Part shown: in pieces, positions 31,588 through 40,003 of the stretch
Position numbering within the stretch: position 1 is the first letter of the stretch
How the letters are laid out: each line of letters begins with the position of its first letter
Assembly (NCBI RefSeq): GCF_003243465.1
Contig: NZ_QFQZ01000009.1
Coordinates: 1-64,000, forward strand
Direction: 5' to 3'
Source of the DNA: Caulobacter segnis
GTDB lineage: Bacteria; Pseudomonadota; Alphaproteobacteria; Caulobacterales; Caulobacteraceae
DNA: 64,000 nt
Program-made: the position numbers and the translations under genes
The notes under the pieces: generated by a model
What the model saw: only the letters and a program-made list of their open reading frames with translations
Told to the model about the DNA's origin: nothing
The model's database searches: none

Positions 31588-32334
31588 ATGACCGACTCTC
31601 TGGGATGGCGCATGAAGTTCGCGGTCGTCGCGCCGTCGACCAACACGAGCGTGCAGCCCGAATACGACGACATGCGTCCGCGCGGCGTCACCAACCATTT
31701 CTCGCGGATCATCATCCCCGACACCAAGGTCACCGACGACGCGACCTTCATGGAGATGATCCAGAACATCCGTAACGGGACGATGGACGCCATCGACGCC
31801 GCGGTCACCATGGATCCCGGCGCGGTGATCCTGGGCATGTCGGCCGAGACCTTCTGGGACGGAGCCGACGGCGCCGAGAAGCTGATGGCCAAGGTGAAGG
31901 AACGGGCCGGCGGGCGCCCTGTCTACATGGGCTCGGTCGCTGTCGACGAAGCGCTGAAAGCCTATGGCGGTATCAAGAAGATCGGGGTCGTGACGCCCTA
32001 CGCCCCGGTCGGCGACGCCCAGGTCAAGAAGTTTTTCGAAGACATGGGCTACGAGGTCACGGCCGTCAAAGGCCTGCGGTCGCCCTCGCCGATGCAGATC
32101 GCCCACGAGACGCCGCTCACCCTGAAGCGCGCGGCCGAAGAGGTGTCGCAAGGCGCCGACGCGGTTGTCCAGTGCGGCACCAACCTGGCCTTCGCCAAGG
32201 TCGCGGCGATGGCGGAATTCTGGCTGGAGAAGCCGGTGATCGCCATCAACACCGCCACCTACTGGCACGCGCTGCGCAGCTCTGGAATCAAGGACCAGAT
32301 CGACGGATTCGGCTCGTTGCTGCTGGATCACTAG
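31588..32334 (+). CDS. Arylmalonate decarboxylase/maleate isomerase family enzyme
   Basis: 248 aa from ATG 31588, AAGGAG upstream. Asp/Glu racemase superfamily, AMDase/maleate cis-trans isomerase branch: APSTNTSVQPEYDDMRP, VILGMSAETFWDG and VVQCGTNLAF. The second catalytic Cys (VVQC) is present. The position of the first is occupied by MSAETF, without Cys. Decarboxylases of this family keep only the second Cys, whereas isomerases use two. A decarboxylase or a variant isomerase of a cis-unsaturated diacid is therefore likely. Confidence 0.85.
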   Translation: MTDSLGWRMKFAVVAPSTNTSVQPEYDDMRPRGVTNHFSRIIIPDTKVTDDATFMEMIQNIRNGTMDAIDAAVTMDPGAVILGMSAETFWDGADGAEKLMAKVKERAGGRPVYMGSVAVDEALKAYGGIKKIGVVTPYAPVGDAQVKKFFEDMGYEVTAVKGLRSPSPMQIAHETPLTLKRAAEEVSQGADAVVQCGTNLAFAKVAAMAEFWLEKPVIAINTATYWHALRSSGIKDQIDGFGSLLLDH

Positions 32335-32412
32335 ACTTCGTTCCGGAGGGCGGGCGCGGCCTGTCCTCCGGCGCCATTACCGGGCGTGTCGGCCCGATCG
32401 GGGACGTTGAAG

Positions 32413-33327
32413 ATGGAATATGATTACGTACCGCTTCCGCAGCGCGGCCGCCTGACCTGGCCGAACGACGCGCGGGTGGCCCTGGTCCTGACGTTCAACC
32501 TCGAGACCTGGGACCTGACCAAGCCGACGGACAAGCCCTATTACGCGGGCGGCCCGGCCATCCTGCCGGACGTGCTGCCGGGCGACACCCCCGACTTCCC
32601 GAACTTCACCTGGCGCGAATACGGCCAGCGGGTGGGTATCTGGCGCCTGTTCGAGCTGTTCGACGAGATGGGCGCAAAGGCGTCCTGCACGACCAACGCC
32701 GTCACCTTCGAGCGCCGCAAGGCGATGACCGACGCCGTCCTGGAGCGCGGCTGGGAGCTTCTCGCCCACAACTGGGAGCAGGGCGAGCTTCTGACCAACT
32801 TCGCCAAGGACCCGGAGCGCGAGCGCGACCTGGTCCTGCGCACCCTGGCTCAGTTTGAAAAGTACACGGGGCGCAAGTCGGCGGGCTGGCTGTCGTCCAG
32901 CCTGCGCAGCACGCTGAATACCGCCGGCCTCCTGGCCGAGTACGGCTGCAAGTTCTATTGCGACATCATGAATGACGACCAGCCGTACATGATCCGCACC
33001 GAGAACGGTCCGATCGTCTCGGTGCCGTACTCGAACGAGATCAACGACTTCACCTTCATCACCCGCAAGAACTATACGACCGACGAGTTCCGCGACGCCC
33101 TGATCGAGGAGCTGGATGTGCTCTACGCCGAGGGCGCCAAGACCGCGCGGATCATGAATGTCGGCCTGCACCCGCACGTGTCGGGCCGCGCGCACCGCAT
33201 CCGCGCCCTCCGCGAGTTCATCGCCCACGCGCAGTCCCTGCCGGGCGTCTGGTGGGCCACGCGCGAGGAGATCGCGGACTGGTACCTGCAGAACCACGAG
33301 GGTCATATCCCGGGCCAGATCCGCTGA
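32413..33327 (+). CDS. Polysaccharide-deacetylase-fold amidohydrolase (PuuE-like) 1
   Basis: 304 aa from ATG 32413. NodB/PuuE-type barrel: LVLTFNLETWD, TTNAVTFERR, LLAHNWEQGEL, AGWLSSSLRST, NVGLHPHVSGRAHRI. PuuE-type members hydrolyse allantoin-like cyclic amides rather than chitin. Next to the AMDase-like enzyme it probably opens a cyclic amide/imide or removes an acyl group. Ends just before a strong terminator. Confidence 0.85.
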   Translation: MEYDYVPLPQRGRLTWPNDARVALVLTFNLETWDLTKPTDKPYYAGGPAILPDVLPGDTPDFPNFTWREYGQRVGIWRLFELFDEMGAKASCTTNAVTFERRKAMTDAVLERGWELLAHNWEQGELLTNFAKDPERERDLVLRTLAQFEKYTGRKSAGWLSSSLRSTLNTAGLLAEYGCKFYCDIMNDDQPYMIRTENGPIVSVPYSNEINDFTFITRKNYTTDEFRDALIEELDVLYAEGAKTARIMNVGLHPHVSGRAHRIRALREFIAHAQSLPGVWWATREEIADWYLQNHEGHIPGQIR

Positions 33328-33359
33328 CGCCGTTGCGGGGTAAGAATGCCGGCCACGAA

Positions 33360-33397
33360 GAAGCCCCGGACCATCGGTCCGGGGCTTCTCTATTTTC
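33360..33397 (+). terminator. Intrinsic terminator
   Basis: Perfect 13-bp stem GAAGCCCCGGACC/GGTCCGGGGCTTC with an ATC loop, followed by TCTATTTT, between the amidohydrolase and the converging IclR gene. Confidence 0.9.
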
Positions 33398-33414
33398 GCA
33401 TCGCGTCCGGGACT

Positions 33415-34212
33415 TCAGGCGGCGATGCGGTGCATGCCAGACGCGAGATCCAGACCGATCCGTTCGGCGGCGGCCTTCATGTCCGGAACGTAGCGTTCGA
33501 CCGCTTCGGACATCTTCATCGCCGAGGCGAAGAACACCATCGTCAGTGCGCCGACCAACTCGTCCTCATCGAAGATCGGCACGGCGATCGAGGCCGTCCG
33601 CCCTGGGGTCGCATTGTGGAAGTTCCGCCCCTTGGTGGCGTAGCCGTCACGTCGGATCTCGTTCAGGACCACGTCGCTTTCGAACAGCGTGAGGGTCTGA
33701 GGATCGGTCGCGCCGGGCAGAGTCCGCACGCCGTTCAGGATCGTCTCTCTTTCCTCGGCGCCGGCGTGGGCGATGTAGGCGCGACCGGACGCGCACTCCA
33801 GGATCGGCAAGGTGAAGCCTGGGTAGTAGTTCGAGAAGGTTCGGGAGGTCAGGGCGTGCGTCGAGTCCCGCACCACCATCGACTGGCCGACCCGGGTCAC
33901 GACCGAAAGCGGCCAATTATGCTTGTAGGTCAGGTCGACAATATACCGGCGCGACGCCTGGATCAGGCGATCGTGGACCTGGAAGCCATTGGCCAGCGAC
34001 AGGACGAGCACGGTCGGACGATAGCGTTTGCGATCCGGCTCTCGCTCGATGAAGCCCTCGTGCAGCAAAGTCTGAACGATGCGGCAGGCCGTGGGATACG
34101 GGACCTTGGCCGCCTGGGCGATCTCCATCAGAGACAGAGAGCCGTGACGATTGATCGCCTGAAGCACCGACATGCAACGGCTAATCGAACGGATGGGAAC
34201 TCCACGTTCCAT
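33415..34212 (-). CDS. IclR family transcriptional regulator
   Basis: 265 aa. N-terminal winged helix (about 10-65: ISRCMSVLQAINRHGSLSLMEIAQAAKVPYPTACRIVQTLLHEGFIER) and C-terminal IclR effector domain (QSMVVRDSTHALT, GRAYIAHAG, DVVLNEIRRDGYATKG, SIAVPIFDEDELVGALTMVFF). It is the only specific regulator seen in the island. It lies next to the one perfect copy of the 17-bp palindrome, so it is the best candidate to bind all sites, with a pathway metabolite as effector (inference). Confidence 0.93.
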   Translation of the reverse strand: MERGVPIRSISRCMSVLQAINRHGSLSLMEIAQAAKVPYPTACRIVQTLLHEGFIEREPDRKRYRPTVLVLSLANGFQVHDRLIQASRRYIVDLTYKHNWPLSVVTRVGQSMVVRDSTHALTSRTFSNYYPGFTLPILECASGRAYIAHAGAEERETILNGVRTLPGATDPQTLTLFESDVVLNEIRRDGYATKGRNFHNATPGRTASIAVPIFDEDELVGALTMVFFASAMKMSEAVERYVPDMKAAAERIGLDLASGMHRIAA

Positions 34213-34344
34213 GCGTCACCTCCTCTTGATTTCGCGAGCATATGGTCGCGTGGCGGCCTTCCGGCCGCTTCTTATCCACACCGTGAGCACTTGGCCGAAC
34301 ATGCGCAAGGCCTCGGCGCCGGCGCCTGAAACGCCAGCTTACAA

Positions 34345-34361
34345 CTATCCGCCTAGCGGAT
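34345..34361. promoter_or_regulatory. Island operator site 5 (perfect)
   Basis: TATCCGC-CTA-GCGGATA, 14 of 14 arm positions, 133 bases upstream of the IclR start. Defines the consensus; likely autoregulatory. Confidence 0.75.
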
Positions 34362-34471
34362 AAACGCGGCCAGCCGTTCTCGCTGAGCGAATGTCGCGAT
34401 GGGGATCAATTCCTCGTTGCAACATGGCTTCAGCGCGCGTCTCGCTCGGTCAAGGCCTTGATAAAGGTCAA

Positions 34472-34503
34472 GATCCGCCTGGCGCGTATCCGTCTGGCGG
34501 AAC
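34472..34503. promoter_or_regulatory. Island operator sites 6 and 7 (overlapping pair)
   Basis: GATCCGC-CTG-GCGCGTA (34472-34488) and TATCCGT-CTG-GCGGAAC (34487-34503), each 11 of 14, sharing two bases, 15 bases apart. Confidence 0.5.
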
Positions 34504-34599
34504 GTACGTATCCACGAACCTCGGCGCCGCCTTGAACCGGGCTTTGCGGCGATGCGAGCGGTAAATTCCAAGGCTTAGATCGTCGGAACGACGCTTGGC

Positions 34600-34616
34600 T
34601 TATCGCCTATCGGATA
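34600..34616. promoter_or_regulatory. Island operator site 8
   Basis: TTATCGC-CTA-TCGGATA, 10 of 14 arm positions, 78 bases upstream of the TonB receptor ATG. Similar to site 2, which stands before TonB receptor 1. Confidence 0.5.
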
Positions 34617-34694
34617 GGGGGCGGCTGCCAGCCACAACAACGTCAAGGCCTCGCGAAGAGTAGCGCGACATTAACCGAGCGCGCGGAGATCTTC

Positions 34695-36872
34695 ATGCGT
34701 CGTGCCCTTCTTCTAGCGTCTGCCTTGACCCTGTCCGCGCCGGCCGCCTGGGGCGCGGAGCAAGCTTCTCAGAACCCGAGCGCCACCGCCGCCGACTCCT
34801 GGGCCTTGCCGGATCTGGTCATCACCGCCCAGCGTCGCGAACAGAACCTGCAGAAGACGCCGGTCGCAGTCAGCGCCCTGGGCGGGGAGCAGTTGGCGCA
34901 ACAGCAGATCGCCCAGGTGGAGAACCTGGGGCGTGCGGTGCCGAGCCTCTTCATCAAGCAGGTGACCGCCTCACCGTCGGCCCTGGCCATCGCCCTTCGC
35001 GGCGCCCAGGACCTGACCGGAGGTATCGTCACCTCGGAGTCGCCGGTCGGCCTCTACATCGACGACGTCTACCAATCGCGCCTGTCGGCCGCCAATTTCG
35101 GCCTGGCCGACATCGAGCGGATCGAAGTCCTGCGCGGACCGCAGGGCACGCTGTACGGCCGCAATTCGATGACCGGCGCCGTCAAGTTCGTCACGCGCCA
35201 GCCGGACGGCAAGACCTGGCTCACCGCCGAGGGCGCGGTGGGCAGCTACAAGAAGGAGCAGGTCAAGGTCACGGGCGGCGCGCCGATCTCCGATCACTGG
35301 GCGGGCGCCTTCTCGGCGATGTACGGCTCGCAGGGCGGCTGGCAGAAGCACAGCGTGACGGGCGAGCGCATCGGCGACAGCTACAATTGGGGTGTCCACG
35401 GCGCGCTGGGGCTGATCAATGGCGGACCTTGGGAGGTCAAGCTGTCAGGAACGTACGAGAGCACCGGTTCCGACGGCCAGCATTTCACGCCAGTGGACAA
35501 CGCTGGCAAGGTCCTGAACGGCGGCGGCTATGGCGCCTACTTCAGCCCTGTCCACGGCGACGGTGATAACACCCGCGGCTCGGTCTCGGCCCACGTCGGC
35601 TACGACTTCGGCGCGTTCAAGGTCAAGTCGATCACCGCCTACAACACGCTCGACGACGACTGGACCCTGGACTTCACCGGCGGCGCCCTGCTGTTCAACC
35701 CGACCCAGCCGGTAGCCGGCTTCCTGCGCAGCAGCAGCGCCACGTCACAGCAGTTCACGCAGGAGTTCCAGGCGCTGGGCGGGACCGACCGCCTGAACTG
35801 GATCGTCGGCGCCTTCTACTTCCACGAGGACGCCAAGCAGTCGCTGCGCGACACCTTCGGTCCGGGGATCTTCGGCGCCACGGCGTTTCAGCTGCTGCCG
35901 ACCTCCATGTGGGTGGATAGCAAGAGCTATGCGCTCTACGGCCAGGGCGACTACAAGCTGACGGACGACCTGACGATCACCGCCGGCCTGCGCTACGGCA
36001 AGGACGACAAGCACTTCGACGGCGTCATCCAGAACGGCTTTGCGTTCCCGCTGACCCTCGCGTCTGTCAGCCGGGACCAGAAGGCCAACGCCGCCACCCC
36101 GAAGGTCAGCGTGCAGTACCAGGTGTCGGACGATGTGATGCTGTATGGCGTGGTCTCGCGCGGCTATCGTTCGGGCAGCTTCAACGGTCTGATGATCGCC
36201 AATCCGACCCTGTTCGGGGCGCCTTATCAGCCGGAATACAACTGGTCCTACGAGGCCGGCGCCAAGGCCGAGTTCTGGGACCGGCGCGGCAAGCTGAACC
36301 TGGCGGCCTACACCCAGAAGATCAGCGACCTGCAGGAAAGCGCGCTGCGCAACGGCTCGAACATCACCGAGAATGCGGCCAAGGCGACGATCTCGGGCGT
36401 CGAGCTCGAGTTCGCGGTGACGCCGACGCGCAACCTGAACCTGTTCGCCAACCTCGCCTACACGGATGCGAAGTACGACGAGCTGGGGCCCAACACCTCG
36501 GCCGCCCAGGCCGGCGCCACCGAGCTGCCGCTGATCTCGAAGTGGCAGGGGCAATTGGGCGCGTCCTGGAAGGTCGAGCCTGCCGCCTTCGACGGCTGGG
36601 CCCTGACCCTTGCAGCCGACTACGCCTTCCGCAGCCGCTGGTTTTCCGAGGCGACAAACGGCGCGATCGGTCTGATCAGCGGCAATGGCCAAGCCAACAC
36701 CTCGCTGACCCTGACCTCGCCGGACGCGCATTGGTCGGTGGGCGTCGAAGGCAAGAACGTGACCAACGAGAACTACTACAACTCTTGCGCGGTGTTCATC
36801 GCCGGCGTCGCCAACTGGTGCCAGGCGGTCGATCCTGCCAAGTGGAGCCTGCGCGTTCGCTACAAGTATTGA
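34695..36872 (+). CDS. TonB-dependent outer-membrane receptor 2
   Basis: 725 aa from ATG 34695 with GGAG upstream. Signal peptide MRRALLLASALTLSAPAAWG. TonB-box-like PDLVITAQRREQNLQKTPVAV, plug (LRGAQDLTGGI, IEVLRGPQGTLYGRNSMTGAVKF), barrel ending with LRVRYKY. Followed 114 bases later by the MFS/GPH transporter, so the pair probably moves the substrate across the two membranes. Confidence 0.95.
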   Translation: MRRALLLASALTLSAPAAWGAEQASQNPSATAADSWALPDLVITAQRREQNLQKTPVAVSALGGEQLAQQQIAQVENLGRAVPSLFIKQVTASPSALAIALRGAQDLTGGIVTSESPVGLYIDDVYQSRLSAANFGLADIERIEVLRGPQGTLYGRNSMTGAVKFVTRQPDGKTWLTAEGAVGSYKKEQVKVTGGAPISDHWAGAFSAMYGSQGGWQKHSVTGERIGDSYNWGVHGALGLINGGPWEVKLSGTYESTGSDGQHFTPVDNAGKVLNGGGYGAYFSPVHGDGDNTRGSVSAHVGYDFGAFKVKSITAYNTLDDDWTLDFTGGALLFNPTQPVAGFLRSSSATSQQFTQEFQALGGTDRLNWIVGAFYFHEDAKQSLRDTFGPGIFGATAFQLLPTSMWVDSKSYALYGQGDYKLTDDLTITAGLRYGKDDKHFDGVIQNGFAFPLTLASVSRDQKANAATPKVSVQYQVSDDVMLYGVVSRGYRSGSFNGLMIANPTLFGAPYQPEYNWSYEAGAKAEFWDRRGKLNLAAYTQKISDLQESALRNGSNITENAAKATISGVELEFAVTPTRNLNLFANLAYTDAKYDELGPNTSAAQAGATELPLISKWQGQLGASWKVEPAAFDGWALTLAADYAFRSRWFSEATNGAIGLISGNGQANTSLTLTSPDAHWSVGVEGKNVTNENYYNSCAVFIAGVANWCQAVDPAKWSLRVRYKY

Positions 36873-36986
36873 CCAGGACCTGGGTCGCGGCGGGGGCGGC
36901 GGCCTTTGGACTTGCCTTTTCATGCGCGCTCAGGAGGCTCGGCCCTCTTGGGCGCGACTCTGTTTCCGCCCATTCGGGAGACTGGC

Positions 36987-38387
36987 GTGACCTATTCGTA
37001 TTCGGGCGGATCCAGCCCATCTTCACCTGCGGTCAGCACGGGGCGCATGGTGCTCTACGGCGCCGGGCAGGTCGGGGCGCAGATCGTGCGCGACAGCCCC
37101 ACCGTGCTGCTGCCGCTGTTCATGACCACCATGCTGGGAATATCGCCGTGGCTGGCGGGTCTGGCGATCCTGATCCCGAAGCTGTGGATCATCCTGTGCG
37201 ATCCGCTGGTCGGATCGTGGTCGGACCGCAAGAAGGCCAGCTGGGGCCGCGCCCCGTTCCTGCTGGTCGGCGGACCGCTGACGGCCCTGGGCTTCTTCAT
37301 CCTGTTCCTGCCGGTCACCCTGGACAGCGAGGTCAAGACGGCCATCTGGGTGTCTCTGATCTATACCCTGACCTCGACGGCCTTCAGCGCCTACCTGGTG
37401 CCCTACATGGCCCTGGCTTCGGAGATGACGACCGACACCCATGTGCGGACCAAGATCCTGGCCTGGCGCATTGTCTTCACCATGGTGGGCGTCATCGCGG
37501 GCGTCGGCTTCGCCCAGCCGCTGATTGGCTGGGCCGGTGGCGGCGCCAAGGGCTGGACGGCCATGGGCGGCTTGTTCGCCTTGTTGTGTTTGGCCTCGAT
37601 GCTGGCTCCGGTCGTGGTCGCCCGTCGCACCGTCGCCCCGGCCAGCGGCGAGCCCCAGCCGTTCCTGGCCCAGATGGCCACGGCCTGGTCCAACCCGCCG
37701 TTCCGCGCCCTGTTGGCGGCCTTCTTTATCCAGAGCGTCGGCCAGGCCGCCAGCTATGGGGCCGTGGCCCTGATGTTCCTGTTCGTGCTCGGCAACGTCA
37801 CCCTGCTCATCCCGTTCATTCTGCTGATGAGCGTCGGTTCGGTGGGGAGCCAGCCGCTTTGGGTCTGGCTGTCGCGCAAGATCGGCAAGCGCGAGACCTT
37901 CACGCTCTCGGCCTTTGTCTGGGCGCTGTTGACCTTCACCTGGCTCCTGGCCAAGCCGGGCGGCCCGATCGTGGCGCACCTGCCGATGCTCGGCGACGTC
38001 ACCGGCGAGCAGATCCTGGCCCTGGTCCGTGCCCCGCTGATCGGGGTCCTGAACGCGGGCTTCTTCCTGATGGCCCAGTCGATGCTGACCGACGCGGTGG
38101 TCTATGACCGTGTCCGCAACGGCCGTTCCAGCGAAGGCGCGCTGACTGGCGTGTTCTCGGCGTCGGAGAAGCTGGCCTACGCGGTCGGGCCGTTCCTGGG
38201 CGGGATCGTGCTATCGGCGGCGGGATTCCATGCTTCGCATGGCGGCGCCGTGGCCCAGGGCGCTTCGGCGCTGCGCGGGATCCTCGTCAACTACTCGCTG
38301 GTCCCCGCGGCCTTCGTGCTGCTGAGCCTGCTGGTCATCCGAGCCTATCACCTGAAGCCGGCCGACCTGGAGCCAAGCCGAGGCTGA
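36987..38387 (+). CDS. MFS transporter, GPH (MelB-like) type
   Basis: 466 aa from GTG 36987 (GGGAG six bases upstream). Twelve-helix layout with GPH-like FMTTMLGISPWLAGLAILIPKLWIILCDPLVGSWSDRKKASWGRAPFLLVGG in the first half. GPH carriers move glycosides and organic acids with cations. Probably the inner-membrane importer for what TonB receptor 2 delivers. Confidence 0.88.
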   Translation: MTYSYSGGSSPSSPAVSTGRMVLYGAGQVGAQIVRDSPTVLLPLFMTTMLGISPWLAGLAILIPKLWIILCDPLVGSWSDRKKASWGRAPFLLVGGPLTALGFFILFLPVTLDSEVKTAIWVSLIYTLTSTAFSAYLVPYMALASEMTTDTHVRTKILAWRIVFTMVGVIAGVGFAQPLIGWAGGGAKGWTAMGGLFALLCLASMLAPVVVARRTVAPASGEPQPFLAQMATAWSNPPFRALLAAFFIQSVGQAASYGAVALMFLFVLGNVTLLIPFILLMSVGSVGSQPLWVWLSRKIGKRETFTLSAFVWALLTFTWLLAKPGGPIVAHLPMLGDVTGEQILALVRAPLIGVLNAGFFLMAQSMLTDAVVYDRVRNGRSSEGALTGVFSASEKLAYAVGPFLGGIVLSAAGFHASHGGAVAQGASALRGILVNYSLVPAAFVLLSLLVIRAYHLKPADLEPSRG

Positions 38388-38405
38388 TGGTCCAAGCGGA
38401 CAAGG

Positions 38406-38440
38406 AAAAGGCCAGGCTCCGCGAGGAGCCTGGCCTTTTT
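38406..38440. terminator. Bidirectional intrinsic terminator
   Basis: AGGCCAGGCTCC/GGAGCCTGGCCT stem with GCGA loop, flanked by AAAA and TTTTT, between the converging transporter and aldehyde dehydrogenase genes. Confidence 0.9.
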
Positions 38441-38462
38441 CTGTCTGGATGAGCTCGCCGGA

Positions 38463-39974
38463 TCAGACGACGGCGCAGACCGTCTTCCATTCCAGGTAGT
38501 TGTCCAGGGCCGCCAGGCCGCTGTCGCGGCCGTAGCCGGACTGCTTCACGCCGCCGATCGGCAGGCTGCAGTCGTACATCGAGTGAGTGTTGATCCAGAC
38601 CGTCCCGGCCTGGATGCGGCGCGAAAGCCGGTGGGCGTGCGACAGCGAGGTCGTCCAGAGGCTGGCGGCCAGGCCGTAGTCGCTGTCATTGGCCTGGGCG
38701 ATGACGTCGTTGACGTCGTCGAAGCGCTGGACGGCGAGCACCGGGCCGAACACCTCTTCGCGGACGATCTCCATCGACGGCTTGACCTCGGCGACCACGG
38801 TCGGCGCCACGAAGGTGCCGTAGGGGCCCAGGCGCTCGCCGCCGGCCACGATCGAAGCCCCGTCGGCGCGGGCGCGCTGCACGAAGCCTTCGACCCGCTC
38901 GGCCTGCTTGAGAGAGACCAGGGGGCCCATGTGGCTGCCGGGGTTCAAGCCGTGGCCTAGTTGGATGCCCTTGGCCTGGGCGGCGAGGCCCTCGAGGACC
39001 CTGTCGTAGATCGAGGCGTGGACATAGGCGCGCGAGCCGGCGACGCAGACCTGGCCACCATTGAAGAAGATGGCGTTGGCGACGCCGGGAATGGCGAGTT
39101 CAAGGTCGGCGTCGTCCAGCACGATGACCGGCGACTTGCCGCCCAGCTCCAGCGTCACGCGCTTGAGGTTGCCCTTCGAGGCGTCGAGGATCGCCCGGCC
39201 GGTGGCGGTCGAGCCGGTGAAGGCCACCTTGTCGACGTCCTTGTGAGCCGCCAGGACCGAGCCGCAGGTCGCGCCGCGGCCCGTGACGATGTTCAGCACG
39301 CCCGGCGGCAGGCCGGCTTCCTGCATCAGCTCGCCCAGGCGCAGGGCGGTCAGCGAGGTGTCCTCGGCGGGCTTCAGCACGACGGTGCAGCCGGCGGCCA
39401 GGGCGGGGGCCAGCTTCATGGCCGTCAGCACCAGAGGCGAGTTCCAGGGCACGATGGCGGCGACAACCCCGACCGGCTCGCGCAGGGTCCAGGCCGACAC
39501 CTCCTTACCCGCGGGCTGGTAGGTCACGGACGTGGTGATGGTCCGGCCCTCGATCGCCATCGCCTGTCCCGCGTAGTAGCGGAACTGGGCCACGGCGCCG
39601 GGGATCTCGGCCCAGCGGCCGACATACAGGGCCTTGCCCTGGTCGAGGGTCTCAAGCTCGGACAGCTCGTCGATATTGGCCTCGATCAGGTCGGCGATGC
39701 GCCACAGGATGGCGGCGCGCTGGCCGGGGACCATGCCGGCCCAGCCGTCGAAGGCGCGGCGGGCGGCGGCGACCGCGGCGTCGACGTCCTCGGGGCCGGC
39801 GTCGACGATATTGGCCAGGACCTGACCCGTGGCCGGGTCCAGCGAGGGCAGGGTGGCGCCGGCCTTGCACTGGACCCACTGACCATCGATCAGCAAGCCG
39901 AAGGTCTCAGGGGACGCCAGCAGCGCCTGGGCGCGGGCGCTGGCGGGGCGGACGGCTTCGAGGATGGCGGTCAC
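38463..39974 (-). CDS. Aldehyde dehydrogenase 2
   Basis: 503 aa from GTG 39974 (GGAGA seven bases upstream). ALDH signatures: VPWNSPLVLTAMKLAPALAAG, FTGSTATGR, ELGGKSPVI (Glu), NGGQVCVAGSR (Cys). Its paralogue lies directly upstream, with a 29-base gap. The two may form a heteromer or act on successive aldehydes. Confidence 0.93.
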   Translation of the reverse strand: MTAILEAVRPASARAQALLASPETFGLLIDGQWVQCKAGATLPSLDPATGQVLANIVDAGPEDVDAAVAAARRAFDGWAGMVPGQRAAILWRIADLIEANIDELSELETLDQGKALYVGRWAEIPGAVAQFRYYAGQAMAIEGRTITTSVTYQPAGKEVSAWTLREPVGVVAAIVPWNSPLVLTAMKLAPALAAGCTVVLKPAEDTSLTALRLGELMQEAGLPPGVLNIVTGRGATCGSVLAAHKDVDKVAFTGSTATGRAILDASKGNLKRVTLELGGKSPVIVLDDADLELAIPGVANAIFFNGGQVCVAGSRAYVHASIYDRVLEGLAAQAKGIQLGHGLNPGSHMGPLVSLKQAERVEGFVQRARADGASIVAGGERLGPYGTFVAPTVVAEVKPSMEIVREEVFGPVLAVQRFDDVNDVIAQANDSDYGLAASLWTTSLSHAHRLSRRIQAGTVWINTHSMYDCSLPIGGVKQSGYGRDSGLAALDNYLEWKTVCAVV

Positions 39975-40003
39975 CGCGGACTCTCCGTGCGTGAGAAAGG
40001 GTA

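Larger units (their letters stand above)
34213..34694. promoter_or_regulatory. Divergent IclR/TonB regulatory region with four operator-like sites
   Basis: 482 bases without a convincing gene. It holds the perfect palindrome (34345-34361), two overlapping sites (34472-34488, 34487-34503) and a degenerate site (34600-34616) ahead of the TonB receptor. It is the densest operator cluster in the window. Confidence 0.7.
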
